Part shown: positions 8,233-17,103 of the stretch, in pieces
How positions within the stretch are numbered: the stretch's first letter is position 1
Layout of the letters: each line of letters starts with the position of its first letter
Assembly (NCBI RefSeq): GCF_035825295.1
Contig: NZ_JAYMGI010000002.1
Coordinates: 496,001-560,000 of the forward strand
DNA length: 64,000 bases
From: Actinacidiphila sp. DG2A-62
GTDB lineage: Bacteria; Actinomycetota; Actinomycetes; Streptomycetales; Streptomycetaceae
Direction of reading: 5' to 3'
Notes under the pieces: generated by a model
What the model saw: the letters and a program-made list of their open reading frames with translations, nothing else
Databases searched by the model: none
Told to the model about the DNA's origin: nothing
Translations under genes and position numbers: made by a program

Positions 8233-8439
8233 ATGCGGTCCCGACGCCCCGAGAGCCTGTCCCGCGCCGAGAGCGTGTCCCGCGCGGAGAGCGTGTCCCG
8301 CGCCGACGGCGCCTTCGTGCTGGGCGCCGCGCGCCGCCACGTCGACCTGCTGCGGGTGAGCAGCGCGCTGTGTCCCGGCGGCCGGTGTTCCGGCGTCCTG
8401 TCCGCCGCGCACGCCCCGGCGACCGCGGCGACCCGCTGA
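8233..8439 (+). CDS. Putative cysteine leader peptide (68 aa) upstream of MFS gene
   Basis: The ORF contains ARRHVDLLRVSSALCPGGRC, a near-perfect match to the actinobacterial cysteine leader motif. The N-terminal part carries three 18-base in-frame repeats (8251-8304) encoding Ser-[LV]-Ser-Arg-Ala-[ED]. GGAGGGGG precedes the start; GTG at 8224 is an alternative. A perfect 8-bp stem (CGGGCGCG 8466-8473, CGCGCCCG 8483-8490) lies 27 bases after the stop and before the MFS gene. Confidence 0.6.
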   Translation: MRSRRPESLSRAESVSRAESVSRADGAFVLGAARRHVDLLRVSSALCPGGRCSGVLSAAHAPATAATR

Positions 8440-8559
8440 CGCAGTCCCTGACGTACCCGCCCTCCCGGGCGCGGCGGCTCCACGCGCCCGCCCGGCCGCG
8501 GTCACCCACGCCTCTGCCGTACGCGACCCCGGCCGCAGCAGCCGGAGAAGGGACGCGCC

Positions 8560-10077
8560 GTGCTCCAGGACGCCGCCGCGCAGGGGGTGTTCGCCGCGTT
8601 GCGGGTACGCGGCTACCGGGTCTACTGGACCACCGGCCTGGTCTCCAACACCGGCACGGCGATGCAGGGCGTGGCCCTGGACTGGCTGGTGCTGACCGTC
8701 AGCCGCAGCGGAACGGCGGTCGGCTGGACGGCCGGGCTGCAGTTCGCGCCGGTCCTGCTGTTCGGCCTGTGGGGCGGCGTGCTCGCCGACCGCCGCGACC
8801 GCCGCACGGTGCTGCTGGTCGCGCAGTCGCTGTACGCGCTCCAGGCGCTGGTGCTCGCGGTCGCCGTGCTGAGCGGGCACGCGCCGCTGTGGCTGCTGTA
8901 CGCGCTGGCGTTCTGCCTGGGCTGCGTGTTCACCGTGGAGAACCCGGCGCGGCTGTCGTTCGTGACCGAACTGGTCGGCGGCAGGCTGATCCCCAACGCG
9001 GCGGGGCTGAACATCCTGTCCCTGAACGTGGCCCGGCTGGTCGGACCGGCGCTCGCCGGTGTGCTGATCGGCGCGGTCGGCACCGGCTGGGTGTTCGCGC
9101 TGAACGCCGCGTCCTTCGCGGTGGTGCTGCTCGGCCTGCTGTCGATCCGGCCGGCGCCCCGGCCGCGGCCCGCGGCGCGCACGCCCTGGGCGGGGGCGGG
9201 CCGGGACGGTCTGCGCTACGTCGCCGAGCGCCCCCACCTGCTGGGCGTCTTCGCGGTGTTCGGGATCACCGCGACCTTCGCGGTGAACTTCCCGACCACG
9301 ATGACGCTGTTCGCCGGGCGGGTCTTCGACGTCGGCGCGGGCGGGCTCGGGCTGATGTCGACGGCGCTGTCCGTGGGCACCATCGCGGGCACGCTGGTGG
9401 CCACCCGGCGGGTCGCGCCGCGGGTGCGGACCGTGGTCGTCGGGGCGGTGCTGTTCGCGGCGAGCGAGCTGCTGACCGCGCTCGCGCCCGCGTACCCGGT
9501 GTATCTGGCGCTGCTGGTGCCGGTCGGCTTCACCCTGATGATCCTCAACACGGCGGTCAGCGCCTTCGTGCAGACGCAGGTCGGGGACGCGGTCCGGGGC
9601 CGGGTGATGGCGGTGTACACGGTGATCTCGATGGGCGGCACGCCCATCGGCAGCCCGGTGATCGGCTGGATCAGCCAGCACGCGGGGGTGCGCTGGGGCA
9701 TCGTGGCCGGCGCGGCGGCGGCGACGGCGGCCGCGGTGGCGGTCGGCGCGTGGCTGCTGCGGGACGGCGGGGTACGGCCTGCGGCCCGGTCGACGGTGCG
9801 GGCGCGGCGGCTCGGTGCGCGGGCGGTCGCCGGGGCGGGCCCGGAGGCGGACGCGGGACCGCGTGCCGGCCAGGCCAGGCGGGCGGACCGCGGGGTCCGT
9901 CGCCGAGGCGACGGGCAGGCGCGCGGGAGCGGGACCGGAAGCGAGACCGGAAGTACCGGAAGCACCGGAAGCACCGGAAGCACCGGAAGCACCGGAAGCA
10001 CCGGAAGCACCGGAAGCACCGGCCGGAGTCTCCGCGGCCGACGCGCCGGTGCGCGGGAGCGTCGGCGGCGGCCATGA
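8560..10077 (+). CDS. MFS transporter (EntS/MFS_3 type)
   Basis: A 505-residue major facilitator protein with about 12 membrane segments in residues 1-410. It begins GVFAALRVRGYRVYWTTGLV and has the loop motif GVLADRRDRRTVLLVAQ between TM2 and TM3, as in enterobactin-exporter-type MFS_3 proteins. The likely role is export of a small molecule. The C-terminal 95 residues are a soluble Arg/Gly-rich tail with seven Gly-Ser-Thr repeats encoded by a 9-bp tandem repeat; this is not part of the family fold. GTG at 8560 is preceded by GGAGAAGGG. The gene lies behind a cysteine leader peptide. Its stop overlaps the start of the next leader peptide as ATGA, placing it in the same cysteine-linked set. 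Confidence 0.9.
   Translation: MLQDAAAQGVFAALRVRGYRVYWTTGLVSNTGTAMQGVALDWLVLTVSRSGTAVGWTAGLQFAPVLLFGLWGGVLADRRDRRTVLLVAQSLYALQALVLAVAVLSGHAPLWLLYALAFCLGCVFTVENPARLSFVTELVGGRLIPNAAGLNILSLNVARLVGPALAGVLIGAVGTGWVFALNAASFAVVLLGLLSIRPAPRPRPAARTPWAGAGRDGLRYVAERPHLLGVFAVFGITATFAVNFPTTMTLFAGRVFDVGAGGLGLMSTALSVGTIAGTLVATRRVAPRVRTVVVGAVLFAASELLTALAPAYPVYLALLVPVGFTLMILNTAVSAFVQTQVGDAVRGRVMAVYTVISMGGTPIGSPVIGWISQHAGVRWGIVAGAAAATAAAVAVGAWLLRDGGVRPAARSTVRARRLGARAVAGAGPEADAGPRAGQARRADRGVRRRGDGQARGSGTGSETGSTGSTGSTGSTGSTGSTGSTGSTGRSLRGRRAGARERRRRP
9949..10022. repeat. 9-bp tandem repeat in the MFS C-terminal tail
   Basis: The unit ACCGGAAGC is repeated about eight times in tandem and encodes Gly-Ser-Thr repeats in the MFS frame. 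It is a simple slippage-prone microsatellite with no spacers. Confidence 0.85.
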
Positions 10078-10259
10078 GTGAGCCGACCGGATACGCGCAG
10101 TGCGCGGGAAGGACCGCGCTCGCGGGCAGCGTGAGCCGTTCGCCGCGCGCGGACGACGCGCGGCGGTGCGCGGCCCCGGGCCGGGCGGCCCGCCCCGGCC
10201 TGGTCCGCCGGCGCCATGTCGACCTGCTGCTGGTGTGCAGCTGCCTGTGTACCGCCTGA
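10074..10259 (+). CDS. Putative cysteine leader peptide (61 aa) upstream of peptide ABC transporter
   Basis: The C-terminus reads VRRRHVDLLLVCSCLCTA, the leader motif with three cysteines in the last seven residues. The ATG overlaps the stop of the MFS gene (ATGA), so translation may be coupled. A 9-bp perfect hairpin begins 4 bases after the stop, and a second strong hairpin follows before the substrate-binding protein gene. This is the classic layout for a translation-controlled attenuator. Confidence 0.65.
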   Translation: MSEPTGYAQCAGRTALAGSVSRSPRADDARRCAAPGRAARPGLVRRRHVDLLLVCSCLCTA

Positions 10260-10262
10260 CCG

Positions 10263-10340
10263 CCGGTCGGCCGCGCCGTCGCCGCCGACCGGCCGAGCGA
10301 TCCTCCTGCACGACGCGCCGCGGCCCGCCGGGCCGGCGCG
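10263..10340 (+). promoter_or_regulatory. Two stem-loops between leader peptide and ABC operon
   Basis: Stem 1 pairs CCGGTCGGC (10263-10271) with GCCGACCGG (10284-10292). Stem 2 pairs CGCGCCG-C-GGCCC (10314-10326) with GGGCCGGCGCG (10330-10340), an 11-bp stem with one bulged base. They lie directly after the cysteine-rich uORF and are candidate attenuator elements. Confidence 0.5.
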
Positions 10341-10369
10341 CCCACCCTTACGCGGAAACGGGATTCCTC

Positions 10370-12073
10370 ATGCCACGTCAGTCCGGAACGTCACGCCGGT
10401 CCAGAACGTCCCACCGCCCCGGGACGTCGCACCGCTTCGGAGCACCACGCCCCCTGCTGCTCGGCGCCGCCGCCCTGGCCGCCGCCACCGCCCTGACCGC
10501 CTGCACCAGCACGAAGAACGACGACGGCGGGTCCGGCGGCTCGGGCGCGAAAGCCCTGACCATCGGCACCACCGACCAGGTGACCAGCCTGGACCCGGCC
10601 GGCTCCTGGGACGCCGGCTCGGGGACCGTCGAGGACGAGGTCTACGCCACGCTCCTGAGCACCAGGAACGGCTCCTCCGAGGTGGTGCCGAACCTCGCCG
10701 CGGCGATCAGGCTGTCCGCCCCCAAGGAGTACACCGTCACGCTGAAACCGGGGCTGACCTTCGCCAACGGCCACGCGCTGACCTCCTCCGACGTCAAGTT
10801 CAGCTTCGACCGGCAGCTGCGCATCGCCGACAAGAACGGACCCTCGTCGCTGCTGTACGACCTGGCGTCGGTCGCCGCCCCGAACCCGACGACGGCGGTG
10901 TTCACCCTCAAGTCGGCGAACGACACGCTCTTCCCGCAGGTGCTGTCCACCGCCGCCGGCTACATCGCCGACGAGCAGGTCTTCCCCGCCGACAAGATCC
11001 TCGACGACACGGCCGTGGTCGCGGCCCGGCCGTGGGAGGGTCCGTACACGGTCGGCAGCTACCAGAAGAACTCGCTGGCCACCTTCACCGCCAACCCCGC
11101 GTACAAGGGCCTGCTCGGCACCCCGCGGACCGCGCACGTGCGGCTGAGGTACTACACCGACGCCAGCAACCTCAAGCTGGACGTGCAGCAGGGCGCCATC
11201 GACGCCGTCTACCGCACGCTGACCGTCACCGACCTGCAGGACCTGGCCACGAAGAAGGGCCTGACCGTGCACACCGGTTCGGGCAACGGCATCCGCTTCA
11301 TCGTCTTCGACCTCAAGACGCAGCCGTACGGCACGAGCACCGCGCAGGCCGACCCGGTCAAGGCGCTCGCGGTGCGCAAGGCCGTCGCCGACTCGGTGGA
11401 CCGGGCCCAACTCGCCGCCCAGGTCTACAAGAACACCTTCCAGCCGCTGTACGGCTCGGTGCCCGACGGCATCACCGGCGCGGCCCCGGTGCTCAAGCCG
11501 CTCTACGGCGACGGCAGGGGCGGCCCGGACCGCGCGGCCGCGGCGAAGGCGCTGTCCGACGCGGGCGTCCGGGTCCCGGTCACCCTGGACCTGCAGTACA
11601 ACGCCGACCACTACGGATCGTCGTCGGCCGACGAGTACGCCCTGATCAAGGCGCAGTTGGAGGGCACCGGGCTGTTCCGGGTGAAGCTCCAGTCCACCGA
11701 GTGGGCGCAGTACGGCAAGGACCGGGTCGCGGACCTCTACCCGCTGTACCAATTGGGCTGGTACGCCGACTACCTGGACGCCGACGACTACCTCGCGTCG
11801 TTCTACTCCGCCAACAGCTGGGTGAACAACGGCTATGCGGACCCGGCGGTGAGGTCGCTGATCCACCAGGAGGAGACCGCCACCGACCCGGCCCGGCGCA
11901 CCGCGCTGATCGGCCAGGTGCAGCAGAAGGTGGCCGCGGCGCTGCCGTTGCTGCCGCTGCTCCAGGGCTCCACCGCGATCGTCACCCGCGCCGACGTGGC
12001 CGGCGTGCCGGCCAAGCTGGACAGCTCGTACCAGTTCCGCTGGGCCGAGCTGAGCAGGACCGGCTCGCAGTGA
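10370..12073 (+). CDS. Peptide/nickel-type ABC transporter substrate-binding lipoprotein
   Basis: A 567-residue SBP family 5 protein. A long N-terminal Arg/Ser/Thr-rich region precedes a lipoprotein signal ending at the lipobox LTAC. The mature domain shows family 5 landmarks: TSLDPAGSWDAGSG, the conserved V-x-F-S-F-D-R at KFSFDRQL, and a YNADHYGSS region. It binds an extracellular oligopeptide or related solute outside the membrane. ATG at 10370 is used. It heads a four-gene operon (overlap GTGA with the permease). The cysteine-rich leader upstream suggests the substrate is a sulfur-containing peptide such as glutathione or a cystinyl peptide; this is inference. Confidence 0.93.
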   Translation: MPRQSGTSRRSRTSHRPGTSHRFGAPRPLLLGAAALAAATALTACTSTKNDDGGSGGSGAKALTIGTTDQVTSLDPAGSWDAGSGTVEDEVYATLLSTRNGSSEVVPNLAAAIRLSAPKEYTVTLKPGLTFANGHALTSSDVKFSFDRQLRIADKNGPSSLLYDLASVAAPNPTTAVFTLKSANDTLFPQVLSTAAGYIADEQVFPADKILDDTAVVAARPWEGPYTVGSYQKNSLATFTANPAYKGLLGTPRTAHVRLRYYTDASNLKLDVQQGAIDAVYRTLTVTDLQDLATKKGLTVHTGSGNGIRFIVFDLKTQPYGTSTAQADPVKALAVRKAVADSVDRAQLAAQVYKNTFQPLYGSVPDGITGAAPVLKPLYGDGRGGPDRAAAAKALSDAGVRVPVTLDLQYNADHYGSSSADEYALIKAQLEGTGLFRVKLQSTEWAQYGKDRVADLYPLYQLGWYADYLDADDYLASFYSANSWVNNGYADPAVRSLIHQEETATDPARRTALIGQVQQKVAAALPLLPLLQGSTAIVTRADVAGVPAKLDSSYQFRWAELSRTGSQ

Positions 12074-13149
12074 GCGCGCCGGCCCTCCAGGCCCCGGGCG
12101 CCGTCGGCACGGCCGGCGGCGCCGCCGGGCACGGGCTGCTGCGCTACCTCGCGGTCCGTCTGCTGCTCATCGTCCCCACGGTGCTGGTCCTGGTCAGCGT
12201 CGTGTTCTTCCTCATGCACGCCACCGGCGACCCGATCAGCACGGCGTTCGGCGACCGGCTGACCCCGCGGCAGCTGCACGCCAAGCTCCACCAGGCCGGC
12301 TACGACCGGCCGTTGCTCACCCAGTACCTGGACTACTTGCGGGCGCTGGCGCACGGCGACCTCGGCCGGACCGCCACCGACGACCAGCCGGTCCGGGACA
12401 TGCTGCGGACCAACGGCGCGGCGACCGCGGAGCTGGCGGCGTACGCGATGGCGGTGGCGCTGGTCGTGGGGGTGCCGCTGGGCATGGTCGCGGCGGCCTA
12501 CCGGGACCGGGCGGCCGACGCGGGCCTGCGGCTGCTGGCGATCCTCAGCTACGCGACGCCGGTGTTCTTCCTCGGCCTGCTGCTGAAGCTGGTCTTCGCG
12601 GTGTGGCTGGGCTGGCTGCCCACCTCGGGGCGGGCCGGCATCGACGTGCAGCTCGAACTGCAGAACCAGACCAGCACCACCGGGATCTACCTGGTCGACG
12701 CCGTGCGCAGCGGCGACCGCTCCGCGGTGGCCGACGTGCTGCGGCACGCGGTGCTGCCGGGCCTGGCGCTCGGGCTGCTGGTCGCCGGGGTGCTGCTGCG
12801 GCTGGTGCGCACCAACCTGATCGGCACGCTGTCCGCGGAGTACGTGGAGGCCGCCAGGTCCCGCGGCGTGGGCTCCTTCCGGCTGATCACCCGGCACGCG
12901 ACCCGCCCGGCGCTGATCCCGGTCGTCACCGTGCTCGGGCTGCAGGTCGCCGGGCTGCTCGGCGGCGCGGTGCTGACCGAGACCACCTTCGAGTGGAAGG
13001 GCCTCGGCTTCCAGCTCGCGCACTACCTGACGGTGCGGGACTACGCGGCGGTGCAGGGCATCGTGACCGTGTTCGCGGTGGTGGTCGCGCTGACCAACTT
13101 CCTCGTCGACGCCGTGGCGGCGCTGATCGACCCCCGGGTGAGGTACTGA
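12070..13149 (+). CDS. Dpp/Opp-type ABC permease (DppB-like)
   Basis: A 359-residue permease whose GTG start overlaps the SBP stop. It shows the DppB pattern: a first TM (LIVPTVLVLVSVVFFLM), then GDPISTAFGDRLTPRQLH, a periplasmic domain with LGRTATDDQPV, five further TM segments and the EAA loop EYVEAARSRGVGSFRLITRHA. It forms half of the membrane channel with the next gene. Confidence 0.94.
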   Translation: MSAPALQAPGAVGTAGGAAGHGLLRYLAVRLLLIVPTVLVLVSVVFFLMHATGDPISTAFGDRLTPRQLHAKLHQAGYDRPLLTQYLDYLRALAHGDLGRTATDDQPVRDMLRTNGAATAELAAYAMAVALVVGVPLGMVAAAYRDRAADAGLRLLAILSYATPVFFLGLLLKLVFAVWLGWLPTSGRAGIDVQLELQNQTSTTGIYLVDAVRSGDRSAVADVLRHAVLPGLALGLLVAGVLLRLVRTNLIGTLSAEYVEAARSRGVGSFRLITRHATRPALIPVVTVLGLQVAGLLGGAVLTETTFEWKGLGFQLAHYLTVRDYAAVQGIVTVFAVVVALTNFLVDAVAALIDPRVRY

Positions 13150-14328
13150 GTGGCCGACGACGTCCTCGATCCGCTGCCGCAGCCGCGGCCGGACGCGCTG
13201 CCCGTTCCGCTCCCGGAACCGCCGTTCAGGCGGCTGGCCGCGCTCCTCACGGCCGGCGCGGGCCTGCAGCGGGCCATGCTGCTCGCCGGCGCCGCGCTGA
13301 GCGCCGCCTTCGTGCTCGCCGCCCTCCTCGCACCGCTGCTCGCGCCGTACGGCTACTCCCAGCTGAGCAGCCACGGCAAGCTCTTCGGCCCGCAGCGGCA
13401 CCCCGGCCACGGGCACCTGCTGGGCACCACCGTGGCCGGTTACGACGTGCTCTCGCGCACCTTGTGGGGCAGCAGGACCGCCCTGGAGATCATCGTCGCG
13501 GCGCTGCTGCTGTCGGCGGTCGCCGGCGTGGTGCTCGGCCTGGTCTCCGGCTACGTCGGCGGGGTGCTCGACCGACTGCTGGTGGGGGCCGCCGACGCGA
13601 TGTACGCGTTCCCCTCGCTGCTGCTGGCGATCGTCATGGCGATCGTGATCAGCGGCGGGCAGTCCAGCCTCGTCGGGGGTCTGGCCGCCGCGGCGTGCTC
13701 GGTCGCCGTCGCCTTCGTGCCGCAGTACTTCCGGGTGGTGCGCGCGGAGGTGACACGGGTGAAGTCCGAGGCGTTCGTCGAGGCGGCCCGGGTGATCGGC
13801 GCGGGGCCGTGGCGGATCATGTTCCGCCACGTGCTGCGCAACTGCGTGCGGACGCTGCCGCTGATCGCCACCGTCAACGCGTCCGAGGCGATCCTCACGC
13901 TGGCCGGGCTCGGCTTCCTCGGCTTCGGCATCGAGCCGACCTCGGCCGCGGAGTGGGGCTACGACCTCAACCGGTCGGTCGCCGACGTCACGTCGGGCAT
14001 CTGGTGGACCGCGCTGCCGCCGGGGCTGGCGATCGTGCTCACCGTCCTCGGCACGACACTGCTCGGCGAGGGGCTCACGGACCTCGCGGACCCCCGGCTC
14101 CGCGGCCGGGGCGGCGCGCGGAGGCGGCGCGGGAGCGCTCCCGAAACCTCCGGAACGACCGGCGGGGCCGGCGCACCGGGCGGGTCCGGCGCACCGAGCG
14201 GCTCCGGCGAGTCCGGGGACTCCGGGGTCTCCGGGGCGCTCGGGACGTCGGCGGCGCCCGGCTCTCCCGGCGCATCGGCGAGCCTCCCCGGTCACGTGTC
14301 CACCGAAGGAGGGGCGGCGCATGGCTGA
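13150..14328 (+). CDS. Dpp/Opp-type ABC permease (DppC-like) with C-terminal extension
   Basis: A 392-residue permease starting at the GTG directly after the preceding stop. The N-terminal OppC_N region and five to six TM segments are followed by the EAA loop FVEAARVIGAGPWRIMFRHV. Family members usually end soon after a conserved L.DPRLR motif (here LTDLADPRLRGR). This one continues for about 70 residues rich in Gly, Ser, Ala, Thr and Pro with no predicted structure. The 3' end overlaps the ATPase start by 8 bases. Confidence 0.93.
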   Translation: MADDVLDPLPQPRPDALPVPLPEPPFRRLAALLTAGAGLQRAMLLAGAALSAAFVLAALLAPLLAPYGYSQLSSHGKLFGPQRHPGHGHLLGTTVAGYDVLSRTLWGSRTALEIIVAALLLSAVAGVVLGLVSGYVGGVLDRLLVGAADAMYAFPSLLLAIVMAIVISGGQSSLVGGLAAAACSVAVAFVPQYFRVVRAEVTRVKSEAFVEAARVIGAGPWRIMFRHVLRNCVRTLPLIATVNASEAILTLAGLGFLGFGIEPTSAAEWGYDLNRSVADVTSGIWWTALPPGLAIVLTVLGTTLLGEGLTDLADPRLRGRGGARRRRGSAPETSGTTGGAGAPGGSGAPSGSGESGDSGVSGALGTSAAPGSPGASASLPGHVSTEGGAAHG

Positions 14329-16117
14329 TCTGCTGCGGATCGAGGACCTGCGGGTCCGTTTCGACGCCGGCGGCGGCGCTCCTGCCGTCGACGGGGTCGG
14401 CCTGTCGGTCGCGCCCGGCGAGGTGCTCGCCCTGGTCGGGGAGAGCGGCAGCGGCAAGACGGTGACCGCGAGGTCGGTGCTCGGGCTGCTGCCGGCGACC
14501 GCCTCGGTCAGCGGCCGGGTGCTGCTCGGCGACGGCGCCGCCGAGCCCGCGGAGGACGTGCTGACCGCGTCCCCGGCGCGACTGCGGGCGCTGCGCGGCG
14601 CGCGGGCCGCGATGGTCTTCCAGGAGCCGTCGACCGCGCTGAGCCCGGTGTTCACGATCGGCTGGCAGCTCGCCGAGGGGCTGCGCGCACACGGCGTCGG
14701 CGGCGGACGCGCCGGGCGGCGCGCGCTGGCCGTCGAGATGCTGGACCGGGTCGGCATCCCGGAGCCGGACCGCCGGGTGGACCACTACCCGCACCAGCTG
14801 TCCGGCGGCCAGAAGCAGCGCGCGGTGATCGCCATGGCGCTCGCGCTGGGCGCGGGCCTGCTCGTGGCCGACGAGCCGACCACCGCGCTGGACGTCACGG
14901 TGCAGGCCGAGATCCTGGCGCTGCTGCACCGCTGCCGGGTGGACCTCGGCACCGCGGTGCTGCTGATCACGCACAACATGGGCGTGGTGGCCGACCTCGC
15001 CGACCGCGTGGCGGTGATGCGCCGCGGCCGGATCGTGGAACAGGCCCCGGCGCACCGCCTGTTCGCCGAGCCCGCGCACCCCTACACCCGGGAACTGCTC
15101 GCGGCGGTGCCGCACTTCGGGCGCCGGGCGGCCGGACACGGCGGGCCCCCGTCAGGTGCCCGCCCCGGCGGCAGAGACCGCGGCGAGGACCCGGGCAAGA
15201 GCCCGGGCGGCCGGACGTACGCCCGGGCCGGCGCACCGGACGGCGGTACGGGTCCGGACGCCGCGGCTGCTCCGGCGACCGGTCCGGCCGCGGCGGTCAG
15301 GGCGGAGGGGCTGGTCGTGGACTACCCCGAGCGGCTCGGGGTCCGCGCCTTCCGCGCGGTGGACCGGGTCGCGTTCGCGATCGCTCCCGGCGAGGTGCTG
15401 GGCCTGGTCGGGGAGAGCGGCTCGGGCAAGACGACCATCGGCCGGGCGGTCGCGGGGCTGACCCGGGTCACCGCCGGGGTGCTGGAGGTGCTCGGCGAGC
15501 CGCTGGGCGCGGGCGGGCGCACCCGCCGCGGACCGCGGGCCACGGCGGCGGTCAGGTCCGGGCAGGTCGGCTTCGTCTTCCAGGACCCGGCCACCAGCTT
15601 CAACCCCCAGTTGACGGTGGCCGATTCGGTCGGCGAGCCGCTGGCGGTGCACCGCCGGGACCTCGACGCCCGCGCGGTGCGCGCCGCGGTCGACGCGCTG
15701 CTGGAGTCGGTGCGGCTGCCGCGCGGGCACGGCGACCGCTACCCGCACGAGCTCAGCGGCGGCGAGCGGCAGCGCGCCGGGCTGGCCCGCGCGCTGGCGC
15801 TGCGGCCGCGCCTGGTGATCGCCGACGAACCCACCTCGGCGCTGGACGTGTCGGTGCAGGCTCGGGTGCTCGACCTGTTCACCGAACTCCAGCGGGAGCA
15901 GGGCTTCGCCGCGCTGTTCATCAGCCACGACCTCGCGGTGGTCGAGCAGGTCGCGGACCGGGTGGCGGTGCTGCACCGCGGCCGGATCGTGGAGTCGGGG
16001 ACCGCGGCGGACGTGCTGGGGGCGCCGCGCGACGCGTACACCCGGCGGCTGATCGCCTCGCTGCCGGTGCCCGATCCGCGCCGCCAGGCCCGGCGCGGCG
16101 CGGCGCCCCCCGGCTGA
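14321..16117 (+). CDS. Fused DppD-DppF ABC transporter ATPase
   Basis: A 598-residue protein with two complete ATPase domains in one chain. Each half contains Walker A GESGSGKT. The signatures are LSGGQKQR and LSGGERQR, the Walker B motifs LLVADEPTTALD and LVIADEPTSALD, and the H-loops ITHNMGV and ISHDLAV. The halves correspond to DppD and DppF of oligopeptide importers and are joined by a Gly/Arg-rich linker of about 45 residues. It energizes the two permeases encoded just upstream. Confidence 0.95.
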   Translation: MADLLRIEDLRVRFDAGGGAPAVDGVGLSVAPGEVLALVGESGSGKTVTARSVLGLLPATASVSGRVLLGDGAAEPAEDVLTASPARLRALRGARAAMVFQEPSTALSPVFTIGWQLAEGLRAHGVGGGRAGRRALAVEMLDRVGIPEPDRRVDHYPHQLSGGQKQRAVIAMALALGAGLLVADEPTTALDVTVQAEILALLHRCRVDLGTAVLLITHNMGVVADLADRVAVMRRGRIVEQAPAHRLFAEPAHPYTRELLAAVPHFGRRAAGHGGPPSGARPGGRDRGEDPGKSPGGRTYARAGAPDGGTGPDAAAAPATGPAAAVRAEGLVVDYPERLGVRAFRAVDRVAFAIAPGEVLGLVGESGSGKTTIGRAVAGLTRVTAGVLEVLGEPLGAGGRTRRGPRATAAVRSGQVGFVFQDPATSFNPQLTVADSVGEPLAVHRRDLDARAVRAAVDALLESVRLPRGHGDRYPHELSGGERQRAGLARALALRPRLVIADEPTSALDVSVQARVLDLFTELQREQGFAALFISHDLAVVEQVADRVAVLHRGRIVESGTAADVLGAPRDAYTRRLIASLPVPDPRRQARRGAAPPG

Positions 16118-16139
16118 CGGGGCCCCGGGGGCCGCCGCG
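16099..16139. terminator. Hairpin between convergent ABC ATPase and XRE genes
   Basis: An imperfect GC-rich inverted repeat (GCGGCGCCCCCCGG against CCCGGGGGCCGCCGC) spans the ATPase stop and the short gap to the XRE stop. It could serve both convergent genes. Confidence 0.45.
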
Positions 16140-16153
16140 GTCGCGGGAGGCGC

Positions 16154-17002
16154 TCAGCCGATGGCGCGCAGGCCCGCGCCGGACCCCCGGCTCAGGCGCT
16201 CGGCGGCCTGCTCGGTCGCCTCGTCTGCGGGCAGGAGCACCACCAGCTCCTGCCCCTCGCCGCCCGGCAGCTCCAACCGCTCGCGGTCCCAGCGCAGTTC
16301 GGGTGCGCCGGGGAGGTCGGGGACGTTCACCCGCAGCGGGAGCCGGGGCGGCGGCAGCCGGCGCTCCAGCCGCCGGGTGAACTCCTCGCCGGCCAGCGGC
16401 TCCAGCTGGGCCCTCAGCCACTGCGAGCTCTCGACGGTCGGCGCGAACCACAGGTCGAAGGCCAGCTCGTCGGCCACCTGTTCCCAGTCCGCGAAGAACG
16501 TCCGCGCCCGGGCGTCGGTGAACGCGTAGCGGGTGAGGTTGGGGGCCGGTCCGTCCAGGAGTCCGCTGCCGCGCGCCAGCCGTGCGAGCCCGTCGGTGTG
16601 CGCGAGGACGTCGCCGAGCCGGTTGGTGACGTACGCCGCGGCGGGTTCGAGCAGGCGCAGGGTCGCCAGCACGGTGGGCCGCACCTCACGGCCCGGCGGC
16701 TCCGGCAGCCGGCCCGTCACACAGGAGCCGTTGCTGATCTTGGCGAGGTAGCGCAGGTGGTCGCGCTCGCCGGCGTCCAGGCTCAGTCCGTCGGCGAGGG
16801 CGTTGACCACGGCCGGCGAGGGGTTGCGGTCCCGGCCCTGCTCGATGCGGGTCAGGTACTCGACGCTGATGCCGGCCCGCGCGGCCAGGTCGGTGCGGCG
16901 CAGCCCCGGCGAGCGCCGCCGGCCCCGCTCGGGGATGCCGAACGACTCGGGTCGGATGCTGTCGCGCTTGGCGCGGACGAAGTCGCCCAGTGGCGTGCCC
17001 AT
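16154..17002 (-). CDS. XRE-family regulator with MmyB-like ligand domain
   Basis: A 282-residue regulator. Residues about 1-80 contain an HTH_31/XRE fold (RRTDLAARAGISVEYLTRIEQGRDRNPS). Residues about 110-270 form the MmyB-like ligand-binding domain, with the typical AYVTNRLGDVLAHTDGLARL and FFADWEQVADE. Actinobacterial members often regulate a divergent oxidoreductase gene. Here the divergent gene, 101 bases away, is an NADPH-dependent FMN reductase, fitting that arrangement. Confidence 0.92.
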   Translation of the reverse strand: MGTPLGDFVRAKRDSIRPESFGIPERGRRRSPGLRRTDLAARAGISVEYLTRIEQGRDRNPSPAVVNALADGLSLDAGERDHLRYLAKISNGSCVTGRLPEPPGREVRPTVLATLRLLEPAAAYVTNRLGDVLAHTDGLARLARGSGLLDGPAPNLTRYAFTDARARTFFADWEQVADELAFDLWFAPTVESSQWLRAQLEPLAGEEFTRRLERRLPPPRLPLRVNVPDLPGAPELRWDRERLELPGGEGQELVVLLPADEATEQAAERLSRGSGAGLRAIG

Positions 17003-17103
17003 ACGGCGAGTCTAGGCCGGTGAGCGGCGCGCAGCCTGGCCCCGCGGGGGCCAGCCTGGACCCGGTCTGGTCCGCGGCGGGGACGGCGGCGGACGGTGGT
17101 GGC

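Noticed and set aside
9949..10022. CRISPR-like array
   Set aside because: The 9-bp units are contiguous with no spacers, and no cas genes are present.
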